Numbered from the stretch's first letter, positions 16,785 to 25,950 are shown. The stretch: 33,260 bases of DNA from Anaerovibrio sp. (GCA_017475925.1 JAFVER010000172.1:1-33260); one strand, 5' to 3'. A program made the numbers and translations. The notes: generated by a model not told the origin, from the letters alone.

Positions 16785-18493
16785 TATAACTCCTTTAGCA
16801 TTTCTACAGCCCTGGTAGCAGCCTCAGCACCAGATACCTTCACCATATCGCCATTACGGCGGACCTTCAGCTCCACAGAATCCTCATCTACCGCCTTTGG
16901 TCCCACCGTAATTCGCAGTGGATAACCAATAAGGTCAGCATCCTTGAATTTAACCCCGGCCCGCTCCTTACGATCATCTAAAAGTACGTCAACACCATTG
17001 TCCTTAAGCTCTGTATAAATTTTTTCAGCAATATTCAGTTGAGCATCATTTTTGGCATTTACCGGTACAACAACCACCTCGAATGGAGCAATTGCTCTTG
17101 GCCAAATTATGCCGTTTTCATCGTTATTTTGTTCAATGGCTGCGGCCATTGTACGACTTACACCAATACCATAGCACCCCATAAACAGCGGCTTTTCCCG
17201 TCCATTTTCATCAAGGAAGGTAGCATGAAGCGCTTCAGAGTATTTTGTACCAAGCGTAAACACCTGACCGGCTTCAATACCTCTGGTCATTTTCAGCACA
17301 GCACCACAGTGCGGACAGGCATCTCCCTCCATAACCATACGTATGTCAGCAACAATTACATCCTTAAAATCCCGCTTTGGATTAACATTTATGTAATGCT
17401 TATCCTTTTCATTGGCCCCGGCGCAGGCATTGTACATCTCCATTACAGTAGCATCTACAACTACCCTGGTACCTTCCTTCAAACCGATTGGGCTCATAAA
17501 GCCAGCAACACCGCCGGCTGCGGCTATAGCTTCATCTGTGGCCATGTGCAGCTCAATTACGTCATCAAACAGATTGGCTACCTTTACATCGTTTACTTCA
17601 TGATCCCCACGGACAAAGGTGAGAATAAGCTCCTCCTTGTCACTCTGGAAGGCCACGGCCTTAATGGTTCTATCCAATGGCAGGTTTAGACATTTTGCTA
17701 CCAGCTCAATAGTATGGGCCTCCGGAGTAGAAACCTTTTCCAGCTCCTTCATATCCTCCTCAACAGCTTTAATAACAGTAAGCTCTGCTTTTTCATCGGA
17801 GGCGGCGTAGTCACATTTTGTACAATAGGCTATATTTGATTCACCGGCCTCGGCCAAAACAGTAAACTCATGGGAATGACCGCCCCCGATGGCACCGTTA
17901 TCAGCCTCTACTGGACGAAATTCCAGACCCATGCGGGAAAAAATTCTGGTATAGGCATCATACATCTTCTGATAGGAGACATTCATACCATCCTCATCCT
18001 TATCGAAGGAATATAAATCCTTCATTATAAATTCACGGCCCCGCATCAAACCAAACCTTGGGCGGATTTCATCGCGATATTTATTCTGTATTTGATAAAG
18101 CATTAAAGGCAGCTGTTTGTAAGAACGCACTTCATCCCGAATAAGCGTTGTTACCATTTCCTCGTGAGTTGGTCCCAAGCAGAATTTCCGTCCATGACGG
18201 TCAGCAACCCTGAACATTTCATCACCATATACTGACCAGCGGCCGGTTTCCTTCCAAATCTCGGCTGGCTGAACAATAGGCATGGCGATTTCCTGTCCAC
18301 CGGCATTATCCATTTCCTCCCGAACAATCTCCATGATTTTTTTCAATGTCCGCCAGGCCAATGGCAAATAAGTATATAAACCACCTGCTGCCTTTCTTAT
18401 CATACCAGCCCGCAGCATCAGCTGATGACTTTTTATCTCGGCCTCAGCTGGAGTCTCCCTCAAAGTAGGTGCATAAAGATTTGTTGCTCGCAC
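16784..18493 (-). CDS. proS: Prolyl-tRNA synthetase (bacterial type, with editing domain)
   Basis: 569-aa class II synthetase charging tRNA-Pro. Motif 2 region [20 protein letters not shown] and motif 3 [17 protein letters not shown] are clear, with GPTHEE upstream. The INS editing domain sits between motifs 2 and 3 (about 225-385), and the anticodon-binding domain is C-terminal. Start GTG, 7 nt after GGAGG, two bases after the ispG stop. Length is normal. Confidence 0.97.
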   Translation of the reverse strand: MRATNLYAPTLRETPAEAEIKSHQLMLRAGMIRKAAGGLYTYLPLAWRTLKKIMEIVREEMDNAGGQEIAMPIVQPAEIWKETGRWSVYGDEMFRVADRHGRKFCLGPTHEEMVTTLIRDEVRSYKQLPLMLYQIQNKYRDEIRPRFGLMRGREFIMKDLYSFDKDEDGMNVSYQKMYDAYTRIFSRMGLEFRPVEADNGAIGGGHSHEFTVLAEAGESNIAYCTKCDYAASDEKAELTVIKAVEEDMKELEKVSTPEAHTIELVAKCLNLPLDRTIKAVAFQSDKEELILTFVRGDHEVNDVKVANLFDDVIELHMATDEAIAAAGGVAGFMSPIGLKEGTRVVVDATVMEMYNACAGANEKDKHYINVNPKRDFKDVIVADIRMVMEGDACPHCGAVLKMTRGIEAGQVFTLGTKYSEALHATFLDENGREKPLFMGCYGIGVSRTMAAAIEQNNDENGIIWPRAIAPFEVVVVPVNAKNDAQLNIAEKIYTELKDNGVDVLLDDRKERAGVKFKDADLIGYPLRITVGPKAVDEDSVELKVRRNGDMVKVSGAEAATRAVEMLKEL

Positions 18494-18495
18494 TA

Positions 18496-19560
18496 TTAAT
18501 CCTCCCTGATAATATTATCTATTTCTTTAAATAATTCCTCAACCAAATCAGCTTCATTAACCTTACGGATTATTTCACCTTTTCTAAATACCAGCCCTTC
18601 ACCATTGCCCCCTGCTATGCCAACATCAGCACCGCGGGCTTCCCCAGGGCCATTTACCACACACCCCATTACTGCCACAGAAATCGGTTTTTTAATAGCC
18701 TCCAACCGTTTTTCAACCTCTGTAGCAATGCCTGCCAAATCAATACTCGTACGTCCACAGGTTGGGCAGGAAATCAAGGTTGGGCCGTATTCCTTCATGC
18801 CAAGGGATTTTAATATTTCATTAGCTACCCTAACCTCAACTACCGGGTCTCCTGTAAGGGATATGCGGAAGGTATCACCTATTCCCTGACTTAACAGCGC
18901 ACCAATTCCCACAGCTGATTTTATCATACCGCTTCGGGCTGTACCAGCCTCAGTTATTCCAAGGTGCAAGGGGTAATCCACCGTCTCAGACATGAGCTGA
19001 TACGCTTCAATAGTCAATGGGACATCATGTGCCTTAAGGGATATTTTCATATCGGTAAAGTCCTGAGCCTCCAAAATCCGCACATGCTCCATGGCTGAAT
19101 CAACCAATGCCTGGGCAGTAACCCTTCCATATTTTGCCAATAGCCTTTTGTCCAAGGAACCGGCATTTACTCCAATCCGAATCGGAATATTGTGACGTTT
19201 TGCTTCGGCGACCACCGCCTTTACCCGGTCTGTATCACCGATATTGCCCGGATTGAGTCTAAGGGCGGATATACCCTGATTAATGGCCTCAAGAGCCAGT
19301 CTATAATCAAAATGAATATCGGCCACCAGCGGAATATTTACCTTCTTTATTATATTTCCAAGATTAAGGGCCGACTCCATATCAGGTACAGCCAGCCGTA
19401 CAATATCACATCCCGCTGCCTGGAGAGAATTTATCTGCTCAACTGTTGCCTTGGTATCAGTGGTTTTGGTATTGGTCATGGACTGAACCGATATTGGTGC
19501 ACCACCGCCAATAGCCACATCACCAATGTGAATCTGTCGAGTCTTTCTGCGTTTTATCAT
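18496..19560 (-). CDS. ispG: (E)-4-hydroxy-3-methylbut-2-enyl-diphosphate synthase
   Basis: 354-aa 4Fe-4S enzyme of the MEP isoprenoid pathway, converting MEcPP to HMBPP. A TIM barrel (about 1-250) precedes the cluster domain with C265, C268 ([11 protein letters not shown]) and C300 ([11 protein letters not shown]). ATG behind GGAGG. With dxr and uppS nearby it supplies undecaprenyl diphosphate for wall and envelope polymers. The ferredoxin at 24050 is a possible electron donor (inference). Confidence 0.97.
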   Translation of the reverse strand: MIKRRKTRQIHIGDVAIGGGAPISVQSMTNTKTTDTKATVEQINSLQAAGCDIVRLAVPDMESALNLGNIIKKVNIPLVADIHFDYRLALEAINQGISALRLNPGNIGDTDRVKAVVAEAKRHNIPIRIGVNAGSLDKRLLAKYGRVTAQALVDSAMEHVRILEAQDFTDMKISLKAHDVPLTIEAYQLMSETVDYPLHLGITEAGTARSGMIKSAVGIGALLSQGIGDTFRISLTGDPVVEVRVANEILKSLGMKEYGPTLISCPTCGRTSIDLAGIATEVEKRLEAIKKPISVAVMGCVVNGPGEARGADVGIAGGNGEGLVFRKGEIIRKVNEADLVEELFKEIDNIIRED

Positions 19561-19743
19561 CCGATTAACCTCCGCTATCTGGTGATAACGCCATTGTTCA
19601 AATTTTTCTTCAAAGAAGAAAAATCTCCCAATTAGCGTTTCCCTAAAGGACTAACTCACTTCGTTCGTGTCGCAACGAGGTGGGATATATGCTCACCACA
19701 TGATAAAGTTTGCTTCCCCCCACCTGTAGAGGGGGGATATCTT
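19561..19743. other. Intergenic region with GC-rich hairpins between rseP and ispG
   Basis: No gene found. Three inverted repeats are present: ATTTTTCTTC/GAAGAAAAAT (19602-19624), a plus-strand 11-bp stem CTCACTTCGTT/AACGAGGTGGG with two G-U pairs (about 19656-19685), and CCCCCC/GGGGGG (about 19717-19737). None is followed by a U run on the minus strand, so I do not call a terminator. The CCCCCACCT word also occurs near 15869-15875 and TAGGTGGG in repeat A. Confidence 0.5.
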
Positions 19744-20775
19744 TCACCGAGTTATATCATTGAATGTTGCAAAGAGCATCAGGCTTATTAGAAGCACTAC
19801 TCCCACTGCCTGAATGTAATACATGGCCTGTCGGCTCATTTGTTTTCCTCTTACTGCCTCAATTACCAATGTTACAAAATGTCCACCATCTAATGCTGGA
19901 ACAGGCAATAAATTTACAATCCCCAAATTCAGGCTTAAAAAAGCCGCAAAATTAAGCAATGGAATGAAGCCATGCTGTGCAACCTCGCCGGCCATCTGTG
20001 CAACACCAATAGGCCCTGACAGCTCAGCCGAGGCACCCTCCTTGGTCACAAGCATCACCAAGGCTTCCAGCATGGATTTAAAGATAGTCCATGTTTTTTC
20101 CACTGACATAATTGCAGCATCGCCAAGAGATACCTCATGGGCCACCAAGGTCCCCTGAATACCTATAATAACCCGTTTACTGGATGGCTCCTCAACAGGT
20201 ATTACCGTGGTCTCCTTCTGTTCCCCCTCCCGAAGATAGGTCAAGGCTACAGGTGTTCCTGCCGAATCCTTAAAGTATTCCGATATATTTTTCCATTCGG
20301 TTACCTCATGTCCGTTAATAGATGTGATTTTATCCCCTGCCATAAGTCCGGCTGAGGCTGCCGGACTGCTGTCCATTACTCCACCAACTACTGGCTCAAC
20401 GCTTGGAGACTGAATGCCCACAAAGAAAAAAATCAGGAAGAAAAGCACTACCGGCAAAATAAAATTCATTATAGAGCCAGCAAGAATAACAATCATTCGG
20501 GCCCATACCGGCCGCTTAAAATAGGCACGATCACCAGCATCATTTTCATCCTCATCCATATCCATTCCGGCAATGCGGTTATATCCACCAAGAGGAATAG
20601 CCCTTATAGCATACAGGGTCTCTCCCCGTTTCCAGCCCAGCAGCTTCGGTCCAAATCCAATGGCAAATTCATCTACCCGCATGTTAGTCATTTTGGCAGT
20701 TATAAAATGCCCCCACTCATGGACTAATACCAACAAACCAAATACAAAAACCGCTGATACAATCGTCAATAACAT
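19744..20775 (-). CDS. rseP: Site-2 intramembrane zinc metalloprotease RseP/RasP
   Basis: 343-aa membrane protease that cuts transmembrane regulators or signal peptides. HEWGH (19-23) supplies the zinc-binding His and catalytic Glu in TM1; NLLPVPALDGGH near the C-terminus gives the third ligand (D296). A single PDZ domain occupies about 110-190 (PAASAGLMAGDKITSINGHEV). About four membrane segments. Start at the ATG at 20775 behind GGGGAG, 14 bp after dxr; a longer frame upstream overlaps dxr. The anti-sigma target is not in the window. Confidence 0.94.
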   Translation of the reverse strand: MLLTIVSAVFVFGLLVLVHEWGHFITAKMTNMRVDEFAIGFGPKLLGWKRGETLYAIRAIPLGGYNRIAGMDMDEDENDAGDRAYFKRPVWARMIVILAGSIMNFILPVVLFFLIFFFVGIQSPSVEPVVGGVMDSSPAASAGLMAGDKITSINGHEVTEWKNISEYFKDSAGTPVALTYLREGEQKETTVIPVEEPSSKRVIIGIQGTLVAHEVSLGDAAIMSVEKTWTIFKSMLEALVMLVTKEGASAELSGPIGVAQMAGEVAQHGFIPLLNFAAFLSLNLGIVNLLPVPALDGGHFVTLVIEAVRGKQMSRQAMYYIQAVGVVLLISLMLFATFNDITR

Positions 20776-20789
20776 AATATATACTCCCC

Positions 20790-21932
20790 TTACAGTTTCT
20801 GACGGGTGATAGTCCGGGCCCATTGGTCAGCTGCCAAAAGCTGTTCCAGGGACGGATTATATTCCACATTAGCCTTATCCATGGCATTTTCTATCAGGTC
20901 ATAAATCTGCAAAAAGCCTGCCTGACCCTTCAAAAATGCCTCTACTGCTACCTCATTGGCTCCGTTCATTATACAAGGCATGGTTCCGCCGATTTTACCA
21001 GCCTCAAAAGCCAGCTTCAATCCTCTGAATGTATCCAAATCAGGTTTTTCAAAGGTCAGCCTCGCCAACTCATAAAAATCCAACCGTGGAAAATCTGATT
21101 TAACCCGCTCAGGATAAGTCAGGGCATACTGTATTGGCAGGCGCATGTCTGTACAGCCCAACTGAGCCATTACAGTGCCGTCACGATATTGCACCATAGA
21201 ATGAACAATGCTTTGAGGGTGTACCACCACCTGAATAGCATCAAAGGAAACATCATACAGCCACTTCGCTTCAATTACCTCCAGCCCCTTGTTTACCAGG
21301 GAAGCCGAATCAACGGTTATCTTCTGCCCCATATTCCAGGTGGGGTGAGCCAATACATCAGCCTTGGTTACAGCAGTGAGCTCATTGGCCTTCTTCCCAC
21401 GAAAAGGGCCACCAGAGGCGGTCAAAATAAGCTTTTCAACTGCATTTCTGTCCTGCCCCTGTAAGCACTGAAACAAGGCACAATGCTCACTATCCACCGG
21501 TAAAACAGCACAGTTCATTTCTTTTGCTTTGGCCATTACCAATTCACCGGCCACCACCAGGGTCTCCTTGTTGGCCAGGGCTATATCCTTTTTTGCTGCC
21601 AGGGCTGCCATGGTTGGCTCCAGGCCGGCAAAGCCCATCAGGGAGGTAACTACCATATCGGCATCCGGATAAACGGCTGCTTCAATAACTGCTTTTCTGC
21701 CACCATTTATTGTGGTTTTGCCGAAATACCGGCTTTTTAAGCGGGCTGCTGCGTCCTCATCAGATAAAACCACCAGCTCTGGTTTAAACTCATTCATCTG
21801 TTTTTCAATAAGCTCATCATTATGGTTTGCCACCAATACCGAGGCATGAAATAACTCCGGATTTCTTCGCACCACATCCAAGGTCTGAGTCCCAATAGAG
21901 CCTGTAGAGCCCAAAATGACCAAATTCTTCAC
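20790..21932 (-). CDS. dxr: 1-deoxy-D-xylulose 5-phosphate reductoisomerase
   Basis: 380-aa NADPH-dependent enzyme of the MEP pathway (DXP to MEP), the fosmidomycin target. NADPH motif GSTGSIG (8-14); metal ligands in PVDSEH (D147, E149) and the catalytic loop HPTWNMG; NGANEVAVEAFL in the C-terminal part. GTG start about 10 nt after GGAG. Unlike the tight spacing elsewhere in this block, 380 bp with repeat A copy 2 separate it from cdsA. Confidence 0.97.
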   Translation of the reverse strand: MKNLVILGSTGSIGTQTLDVVRRNPELFHASVLVANHNDELIEKQMNEFKPELVVLSDEDAAARLKSRYFGKTTINGGRKAVIEAAVYPDADMVVTSLMGFAGLEPTMAALAAKKDIALANKETLVVAGELVMAKAKEMNCAVLPVDSEHCALFQCLQGQDRNAVEKLILTASGGPFRGKKANELTAVTKADVLAHPTWNMGQKITVDSASLVNKGLEVIEAKWLYDVSFDAIQVVVHPQSIVHSMVQYRDGTVMAQLGCTDMRLPIQYALTYPERVKSDFPRLDFYELARLTFEKPDLDTFRGLKLAFEAGKIGGTMPCIMNGANEVAVEAFLKGQAGFLQIYDLIENAMDKANVEYNPSLEQLLAADQWARTITRQKL

Positions 21933-21955
21933 TGTGACTGCACTCCTTTATCCCT

Positions 21956-22189
21956 GTAAAATGAGACTTATTCAGTGGGGCTTTGAACTTCCACTGAATA
22001 TTAGTCGAATAAAGCCTAAGCCTTACGGAAGCATCCAAAAGGCAAAGCCGATTGGATAATGCGCCCTATGCGAAAGTGTCCTGTGAAACAAGACTTCGTC
22101 GAAGTTGAACAGTAGACACTCACCGCTATGGGCGCTTAACTCCTACCTAAGAGGATGGGAGCCTTAGCGCCCATTAGCGTAGGGTAAAA
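21956..22189 (+). repeat. Dispersed structured repeat A, copy 2
   Basis: Single-unit version (234 bp) of the element at 2-339, from GTAAAATGAGACTT to TAGGGTAAAA, starting only 24 bp upstream of the dxr start codon. Hairpin changes against copy 1: the 5' stem becomes GTGGGG/TTCCAC and the 3' stem CTCCTA/TGGGAG, both paired through G-U only on the plus strand. The rest of the cdsA-dxr gap (22190-22283) holds a GGCTG/CAGCC hairpin and no gene. Confidence 0.9.
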
Positions 22190-22279
22190 AACCTGGCTGC
22201 ATTGGCCAGCCAAGTTCCCTTGACATGCACTAAATTCAAGCGATCCTTGTTGGCCCCTTTCATTAAGTGCTGTTACCAA

Positions 22280-22304
22280 TAAAGCCTTCTCCAAGGGAGA
22301 AGGC
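22280..22304 (-). terminator. Hairpin terminator after cdsA
   Basis: On the minus strand GCCTTCTCC pairs perfectly with GGAGAAGGC around a 3-nt loop, then TTTATT. It lies 8 bp after the cdsA stop. The U run is short, so readthrough to dxr is likely. Confidence 0.65.
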
Positions 22305-22312
22305 ATACAACA

Positions 22313-23137
22313 TCAATTACCTAAAACAATAATCATAAAATAATAAACAAAAGGTGCCGTGTACAATACACTATCAAACCGATCCAAAATACCGCCGTGA
22401 CCGGGAATAATATTGCCTGAATCCTTTATACCAGTATAACGCTTTATTACAGATTCAACCAAGTCACCTAAAGTAGCTACAATACAGATAAAAAATCCCA
22501 ACACCGCCATAAGGGTCAAATCAAGGCCAAAAAACACTCCTAAGGCCGCCACCGAGGCAGTAGTTCCAATCAGGCCGCCGAGAAAGCCCTCGATTGTTTT
22601 CTTTGGACTTATTTTTTCACACAGCTTATGCTTTCCAAAAGCAAAACCGGCAAAATACGCAAATGTATCGCTGGCCCAGGTACCAATAAGCGCAATCCAC
22701 AGGAAGGCACATCCCAGCTGAAAATCCCCCAGACAGGTAGGAATTACTGCTTCTCCTCCCATAAACCGCAGCATTACAAGATGCGTAAAGGAAAGGCCAA
22801 TATAAAAGACACCAGCAACCGAAATAACGGCAGACAACACGTCAAAATTATCATGGTTGAGCACTGTAAGCAGCATGACAGTCAAAACAGAAAACATGGT
22901 GGCACCCACCAGAAATCCAGCATTTCCAAGCCAGCCACCAGCCCATATAACTGAAATAAGCACCATTCCTGTAACCAAGGTAGGCTTGTAACCCTTCTCC
23001 CGAAATGCGTTGCAATACTCATACCAGGCACCAAAAGCCAACAGCAGCCCTGCCCCGGCAAATACATTTCCACCAGTCTGAACAATAAAGGCGGCCAAAG
23101 CAATGCCTATTACACCACTGATTATTCTAATTAACAT
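22313..23137 (-). CDS. cdsA: Phosphatidate cytidylyltransferase (CDP-diacylglycerol synthase)
   Basis: 274-aa polytopic inner-membrane enzyme making CDP-diacylglycerol, the precursor of all phospholipid heads. The family signature lies at about 229-260: GDLVESVIKRYTGIKDSGNI followed by PGHGGILDRFDS. About eight hydrophobic segments. It starts 12 bp after uppS, a near-universal pairing, with GAGG 10 nt before the ATG. Confidence 0.96.
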   Translation of the reverse strand: MLIRIISGVIGIALAAFIVQTGGNVFAGAGLLLAFGAWYEYCNAFREKGYKPTLVTGMVLISVIWAGGWLGNAGFLVGATMFSVLTVMLLTVLNHDNFDVLSAVISVAGVFYIGLSFTHLVMLRFMGGEAVIPTCLGDFQLGCAFLWIALIGTWASDTFAYFAGFAFGKHKLCEKISPKKTIEGFLGGLIGTTASVAALGVFFGLDLTLMAVLGFFICIVATLGDLVESVIKRYTGIKDSGNIIPGHGGILDRFDSVLYTAPFVYYFMIIVLGN

Positions 23138-23149
23138 TGATAAATTTCC

Positions 23150-23950
23150 TCATTTCTGGTTGCTTAGCCCACCAAAGCGCCTGTCCCGCTTGCTAAAATC
23201 AACAATTGCCTCTGCCAAATCCTCCTTGGTAAAATCTGGCCAATTCGTGTCAGTAAACCAAAATTCCGCATAGGCTGACTGCCATATCAAAAAATTGCTC
23301 AACCGCATATCACCACTGGTACGGATAAGCAAATCAACAGCAGGTAGGCCCTTGGTATCAAGATGACTTTCAAACAGCTTGGCATCAATATCCTCAGGCT
23401 GACAGCTTCCCATTTTAACCTCTCTTGCCAGTGCCTGGGCTACCCGAACCACCTCATCCTGTCCACCGTAATTCACTGCAACAGTAAATCTGACTCCGGT
23501 GTTGTTTTCGGTTCTTTTTCTTGCATCATCCATCTGGGCCTGCAACCCGGGTGAAAAGCCATCTACCCTACCAATAAAATCTATATGAACATTTTTTTGA
23601 TCCATTTCATTAAGCTCTTTTTCCAGATAATCAGAAAAAAGCTTCAATAAAAAATCCACCTCAGCAGTAGGCCTTTTCCAGTTTTCCGTAGAAAAAGCAT
23701 ATACTGTCAAAGCTTCTAGCTTAAAATCGATGGCGGCATTCAAGGCTCTTTTCAGGGCCTTTACACCGGCAGTATGACCGGCAGACCGAATAAGCCCCCG
23801 TCCATTGGCCCAGCGTCCATTACCATCCATGATAATAGCAACATGACGAGGCATGTTTTCACTATCTATATTTTTAAGCAAATCGCTGAAATTTTCTGAT
23901 TCATTATCTTTATTGGATTGATTTTTTCGTCCAAATAATTTTTTTAACAT
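23150..23950 (-). CDS. uppS: Undecaprenyl diphosphate synthase (cis-prenyltransferase)
   Basis: 266-aa cis-prenyltransferase making the C55 carrier lipid for peptidoglycan and envelope polymers. MDGNGRWA (41-48) carries the metal-binding D42; RSAGH, YAFSTENWKRP and IRTSGDMRLSNFL...YAEFWF are diagnostic. It has a short charged N-terminal extension (about 35 residues rich in K, N, S). The start is the ATG at 23950 behind AGGTG; a GTG three codons up overlaps that site. Confidence 0.97.
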   Translation of the reverse strand: MLKKLFGRKNQSNKDNESENFSDLLKNIDSENMPRHVAIIMDGNGRWANGRGLIRSAGHTAGVKALKRALNAAIDFKLEALTVYAFSTENWKRPTAEVDFLLKLFSDYLEKELNEMDQKNVHIDFIGRVDGFSPGLQAQMDDARKRTENNTGVRFTVAVNYGGQDEVVRVAQALAREVKMGSCQPEDIDAKLFESHLDTKGLPAVDLLIRTSGDMRLSNFLIWQSAYAEFWFTDTNWPDFTKEDLAEAIVDFSKRDRRFGGLSNQK

Positions 23951-23966
23951 ACTACACACCTAAAAA

Positions 23967-24011
23967 ATGAAAAGAGAAAAGAAAAAGGAACAGCTTCCGC
24001 TAGTCCCTTTT
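23967..24011 (-). terminator. Strong terminator/attenuator between ferredoxin and uppS
   Basis: On the minus strand AAAAGGGACTAGC pairs with GCTGTTCCTTTT (two G-U) around a GGAA tetraloop, followed by a long U/C-rich tail. Only about 16 bp remain between the tail and the uppS start, leaving no room for an independent promoter. Confidence 0.85.
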
Positions 24012-24049
24012 CTCTTGAACTTTATCAGCCTTATGGGACTGACGCCTTA

Positions 24050-24220
24050 TCAAGGAGCAACAATAGCACCTACAGGGCAGTTTCCAGCGCAAGCACCACA
24101 TTCAACACATACATCAGGGTTGATTTCATACTTGCCGTCACCCTCTGAAATTGCTTCTACAGGGCAGGTACCTGCACAAGTACCACAAGAAATGCATTCG
24201 CCTTCAATCTTGTACGCCAT
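24050..24220 (-). CDS. 2[4Fe-4S] ferredoxin
   Basis: 56-aa clostridial-type ferredoxin, a small soluble electron carrier. Two clusters are bound by C9, C12, C15, C19 (ECISCGTCAGTCPVEAI) and C38, C41, C44, C48 (VCVECGACAGNCPVGAI), with classic Cys-Pro endings. ATG behind AGGAGGTG. It overlaps the end of the small gene upstream by 17 bp and is followed by a strong terminator. Likely donor for radical SAM or IspG/IspH-type iron-sulfur enzymes (inference). Confidence 0.97.
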   Translation of the reverse strand: MAYKIEGECISCGTCAGTCPVEAISEGDGKYEINPDVCVECGACAGNCPVGAIVAP

Positions 24221-24431
24221 TACTAGACACCTCCTTCAATAACCTAGCTGCCAGTTTAATATCTACAGTACCATCATCTAACACGCGTTGCCTGACAACA
24301 TAATAATCATCGGGCTCTAATTTAAAAAAATCTTTTGTTGGATGTGTTACCGTTACATTATACCTTATATTAGTATCATTAAGCAAGGCTTTCACAAAAT
24401 GCCAGGGTCTGCCTACAAAATCAATATCCAT
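24204..24431 (-). CDS. Small conserved-looking protein of unknown function between frr and ferredoxin
   Basis: 75 aa, mixed charge, no membrane segment, no Cys. I do not recognise the family. It reads as a real gene: its ATG comes one base after the frr stop, with GGAAG ahead of it, and its last codons overlap the ferredoxin start, so three genes are chained. The sequence opens MDIDFVGRPWHFVKALLN and contains a YYVVRQRVLDDGTVDIKLAA stretch that suggests a small alpha/beta fold with a C-terminal helix. The locus suggests a role near translation or iron-sulfur chemistry, but nothing in the sequence shows it. Confidence 0.75.
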   Translation of the reverse strand: MDIDFVGRPWHFVKALLNDTNIRYNVTVTHPTKDFFKLEPDDYYVVRQRVLDDGTVDIKLAARLLKEVSSNGVQD

Positions 24432-24432
24432 A

Positions 24433-24990
24433 TCAGACTTCCATGATTTCTTTTTCTTTGGCTTCTTTTAACGTATCCACATTTTTTATGAAGCCGTCAA
24501 CAACCTTCTGGAACTTTTCCAGGCCCTTCTTGGCCTCGTCCTCAGTTACTTCCTTATTTTTTTCCAGCTTTTTGATGGCATCATTTGCATCGCGGCGGAT
24601 ATTTCGGATAGCCACCTTGGCTTCCTCACCCTTCTTATTTACGGTTTTCACCAATTCCTTGCGCCGTTCCTGAGTGAGCTGCGGAATAGATAAACGGATA
24701 GCCGTACCATCAGAATTTGGGGACAAACCAAGCTCTGATTTCATTATAGCTTTTTCGATTTCATGGAGCATGGTTTTTTCCCATGGCTGAATCATAATCA
24801 TCCGAGGCTCCGGTACTGAAACCTTTGCCACCTGATTAACCGGTGTTGGTGTTCCATAGTAATCAACCATTACCTTGTCCAAAAGAGATGGGGTGGCCCG
24901 TCCGGCCCGCAATGACCCAAATTCCCGTTTAAGTGCATCAATGGATTTATTTAAGCGTGCTTCATTGGAAGCAATAATATCATTAATCAT
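24433..24990 (-). CDS. frr: Ribosome recycling factor
   Basis: 185-aa factor that splits post-termination ribosomes together with EF-G. Long three-helix-bundle sequence typical of RRF, with LRAGRATPSLLDKVMVDYYGTPTP, LSIPQLTQERRKEL and the coiled VRNIRRDAND-like helix (here AIRNIRRDANDAIKKLEK). Three bases after pyrH, in the conserved rpsB-tsf-pyrH-frr order. Confidence 0.97.
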   Translation of the reverse strand: MINDIIASNEARLNKSIDALKREFGSLRAGRATPSLLDKVMVDYYGTPTPVNQVAKVSVPEPRMIMIQPWEKTMLHEIEKAIMKSELGLSPNSDGTAIRLSIPQLTQERRKELVKTVNKKGEEAKVAIRNIRRDANDAIKKLEKNKEVTEDEAKKGLEKFQKVVDGFIKNVDTLKEAKEKEIMEV

Positions 24991-24993
24991 AAA

Positions 24994-25710
24994 TCATTTC
25001 CCCCCTACAGTAGTACCAATATCTTCACCAACAGCAGCCCGATAGATATTTTCATAATCATCTATTTTGAATACAACCAGCGGTATATCATTGTCCATGC
25101 AAAGGCTGGTGGCAGTGGAATCCATTACGCTCAGACTGCGAAGCAAAATCTCCTTGTAGCTGATATTGTCAAATTTCTTGGCGTCCTTATTCTGATTTGG
25201 ATCCTTGTCATATATCCCTTCTGCACCCTTTTTCCCCATCAGTATTACATCGGCCTCAATCTCAGCTGCCCGTAGAGCTGCAGTAGTGTCCGTCGAGAAA
25301 TAAGGATTGCCGGTTCCGGCGCCAAAAATCACTACCCGCCCCTTTTCCATATGACGAATTGCCTTGCGACGAATATACGGCTCTGCAACCTGGCGCATTT
25401 CAATAGCACTCTGAACTCTGGAGGGAACCCCCTGCTGCTCCAGTGCATCCTGAATAGCCAATGAATTAATAACTGTTGCCAGCATTCCCATATAGTCAGC
25501 CTGGGCCCGGTCCATTCCCTTGGCACTGCCAGCCAAGCCTCGCCAGATATTGCCGCCACCTACCACGATAGCTACATCTATCCCTGCTTCATGTACGCGT
25601 TTAATCTGTTTACCGATGGCCTCCACTACCACAGGATTGATGCCAAAGCCCTGTTCCCCTGCCAGTGATTCACCACTGAGCTTTAAAACGACGCGTTTGT
25701 ATTTTCCCAC
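24994..25710 (-). CDS. pyrH: Uridylate kinase
   Basis: 238-aa amino-acid-kinase-fold enzyme phosphorylating UMP to UDP, hexameric and regulated by GTP/UTP in relatives. [25 protein letters not shown] and [14 protein letters not shown] are typical. I choose the GTG at 25710, 7 nt after GGAGGT, giving [14 protein letters not shown]; upstream in-frame ATGs at 25725 and 25809 would make atypical extensions. Confidence 0.96.
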   Translation of the reverse strand: MGKYKRVVLKLSGESLAGEQGFGINPVVVEAIGKQIKRVHEAGIDVAIVVGGGNIWRGLAGSAKGMDRAQADYMGMLATVINSLAIQDALEQQGVPSRVQSAIEMRQVAEPYIRRKAIRHMEKGRVVIFGAGTGNPYFSTDTTAALRAAEIEADVILMGKKGAEGIYDKDPNQNKDAKKFDNISYKEILLRSLSVMDSTATSLCMDNDIPLVVFKIDDYENIYRAAVGEDIGTTVGGK

Positions 25711-25848
25711 TGCAATAACCTCCATGCACAAAAATTTCCTTATATACCATTCGACAAATATATATAAATTCCTTGAAAAATTTATTTGAGCTGAAATTTT
25801 TTTGTACAAAGCAATCTGACAACGTAACGGTTTTCATCAGCCCTTGTT

Positions 25849-25907
25849 ATGAAATCTACGCTCCGTCTGCGTCTTTGGTTTGTATTCACTAATATTTCAT
25901 AGTAAAA
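25849..25907. repeat. Dispersed hairpin repeat B, copy 2
   Basis: 59 bp matching 5973-6030: starts ATGAAATCTA, ends ATTTCATAGTAAAA, with a 7-bp terminal stem ATGAAAT/ATTTCAT and shared inner words. It lies directly after the tsf terminator stem on the tsf-to-pyrH side, so it is in the pyrH leader. No promoter for pyrH could be chosen with confidence in 25711-25848. Confidence 0.7.
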
Positions 25908-25931
25908 GGGACCGCAAATGCAAGTCCCTTT
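25900..25931 (-). terminator. Terminator after tsf
   Basis: On the minus strand AAAGGGAC pairs perfectly with GTCCCTTT around an 11-nt loop, followed by TACTATG. It starts about 20 bp after the tsf stop. The U run is short and overlaps the end of repeat B, so it may act as an attenuator before pyrH. Confidence 0.65.
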
Positions 25932-25950
25932 CTGACAAATTTATGTTCAA

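Noticed and set aside
15891-17689. Long plus-strand frames (for example 15891-16352 and 17039-17689)
   Set aside because: They are antisense to clear genes (ZnuA-like, proS), their products look like no protein family and they lack ribosome sites.
19602-19624. Perfect 10-bp hairpin upstream of rseP as the ispG terminator
   Set aside because: It is not followed by a U run on the minus strand and lies upstream of ispG, in its leader, not after a stop codon.
22216-22245. Plus-strand promoter starting with TTGACA in the cdsA-dxr gap
   Set aside because: At 17 bp downstream the hexamer is ATCCTT, which is no -10, and no plus-strand gene follows.
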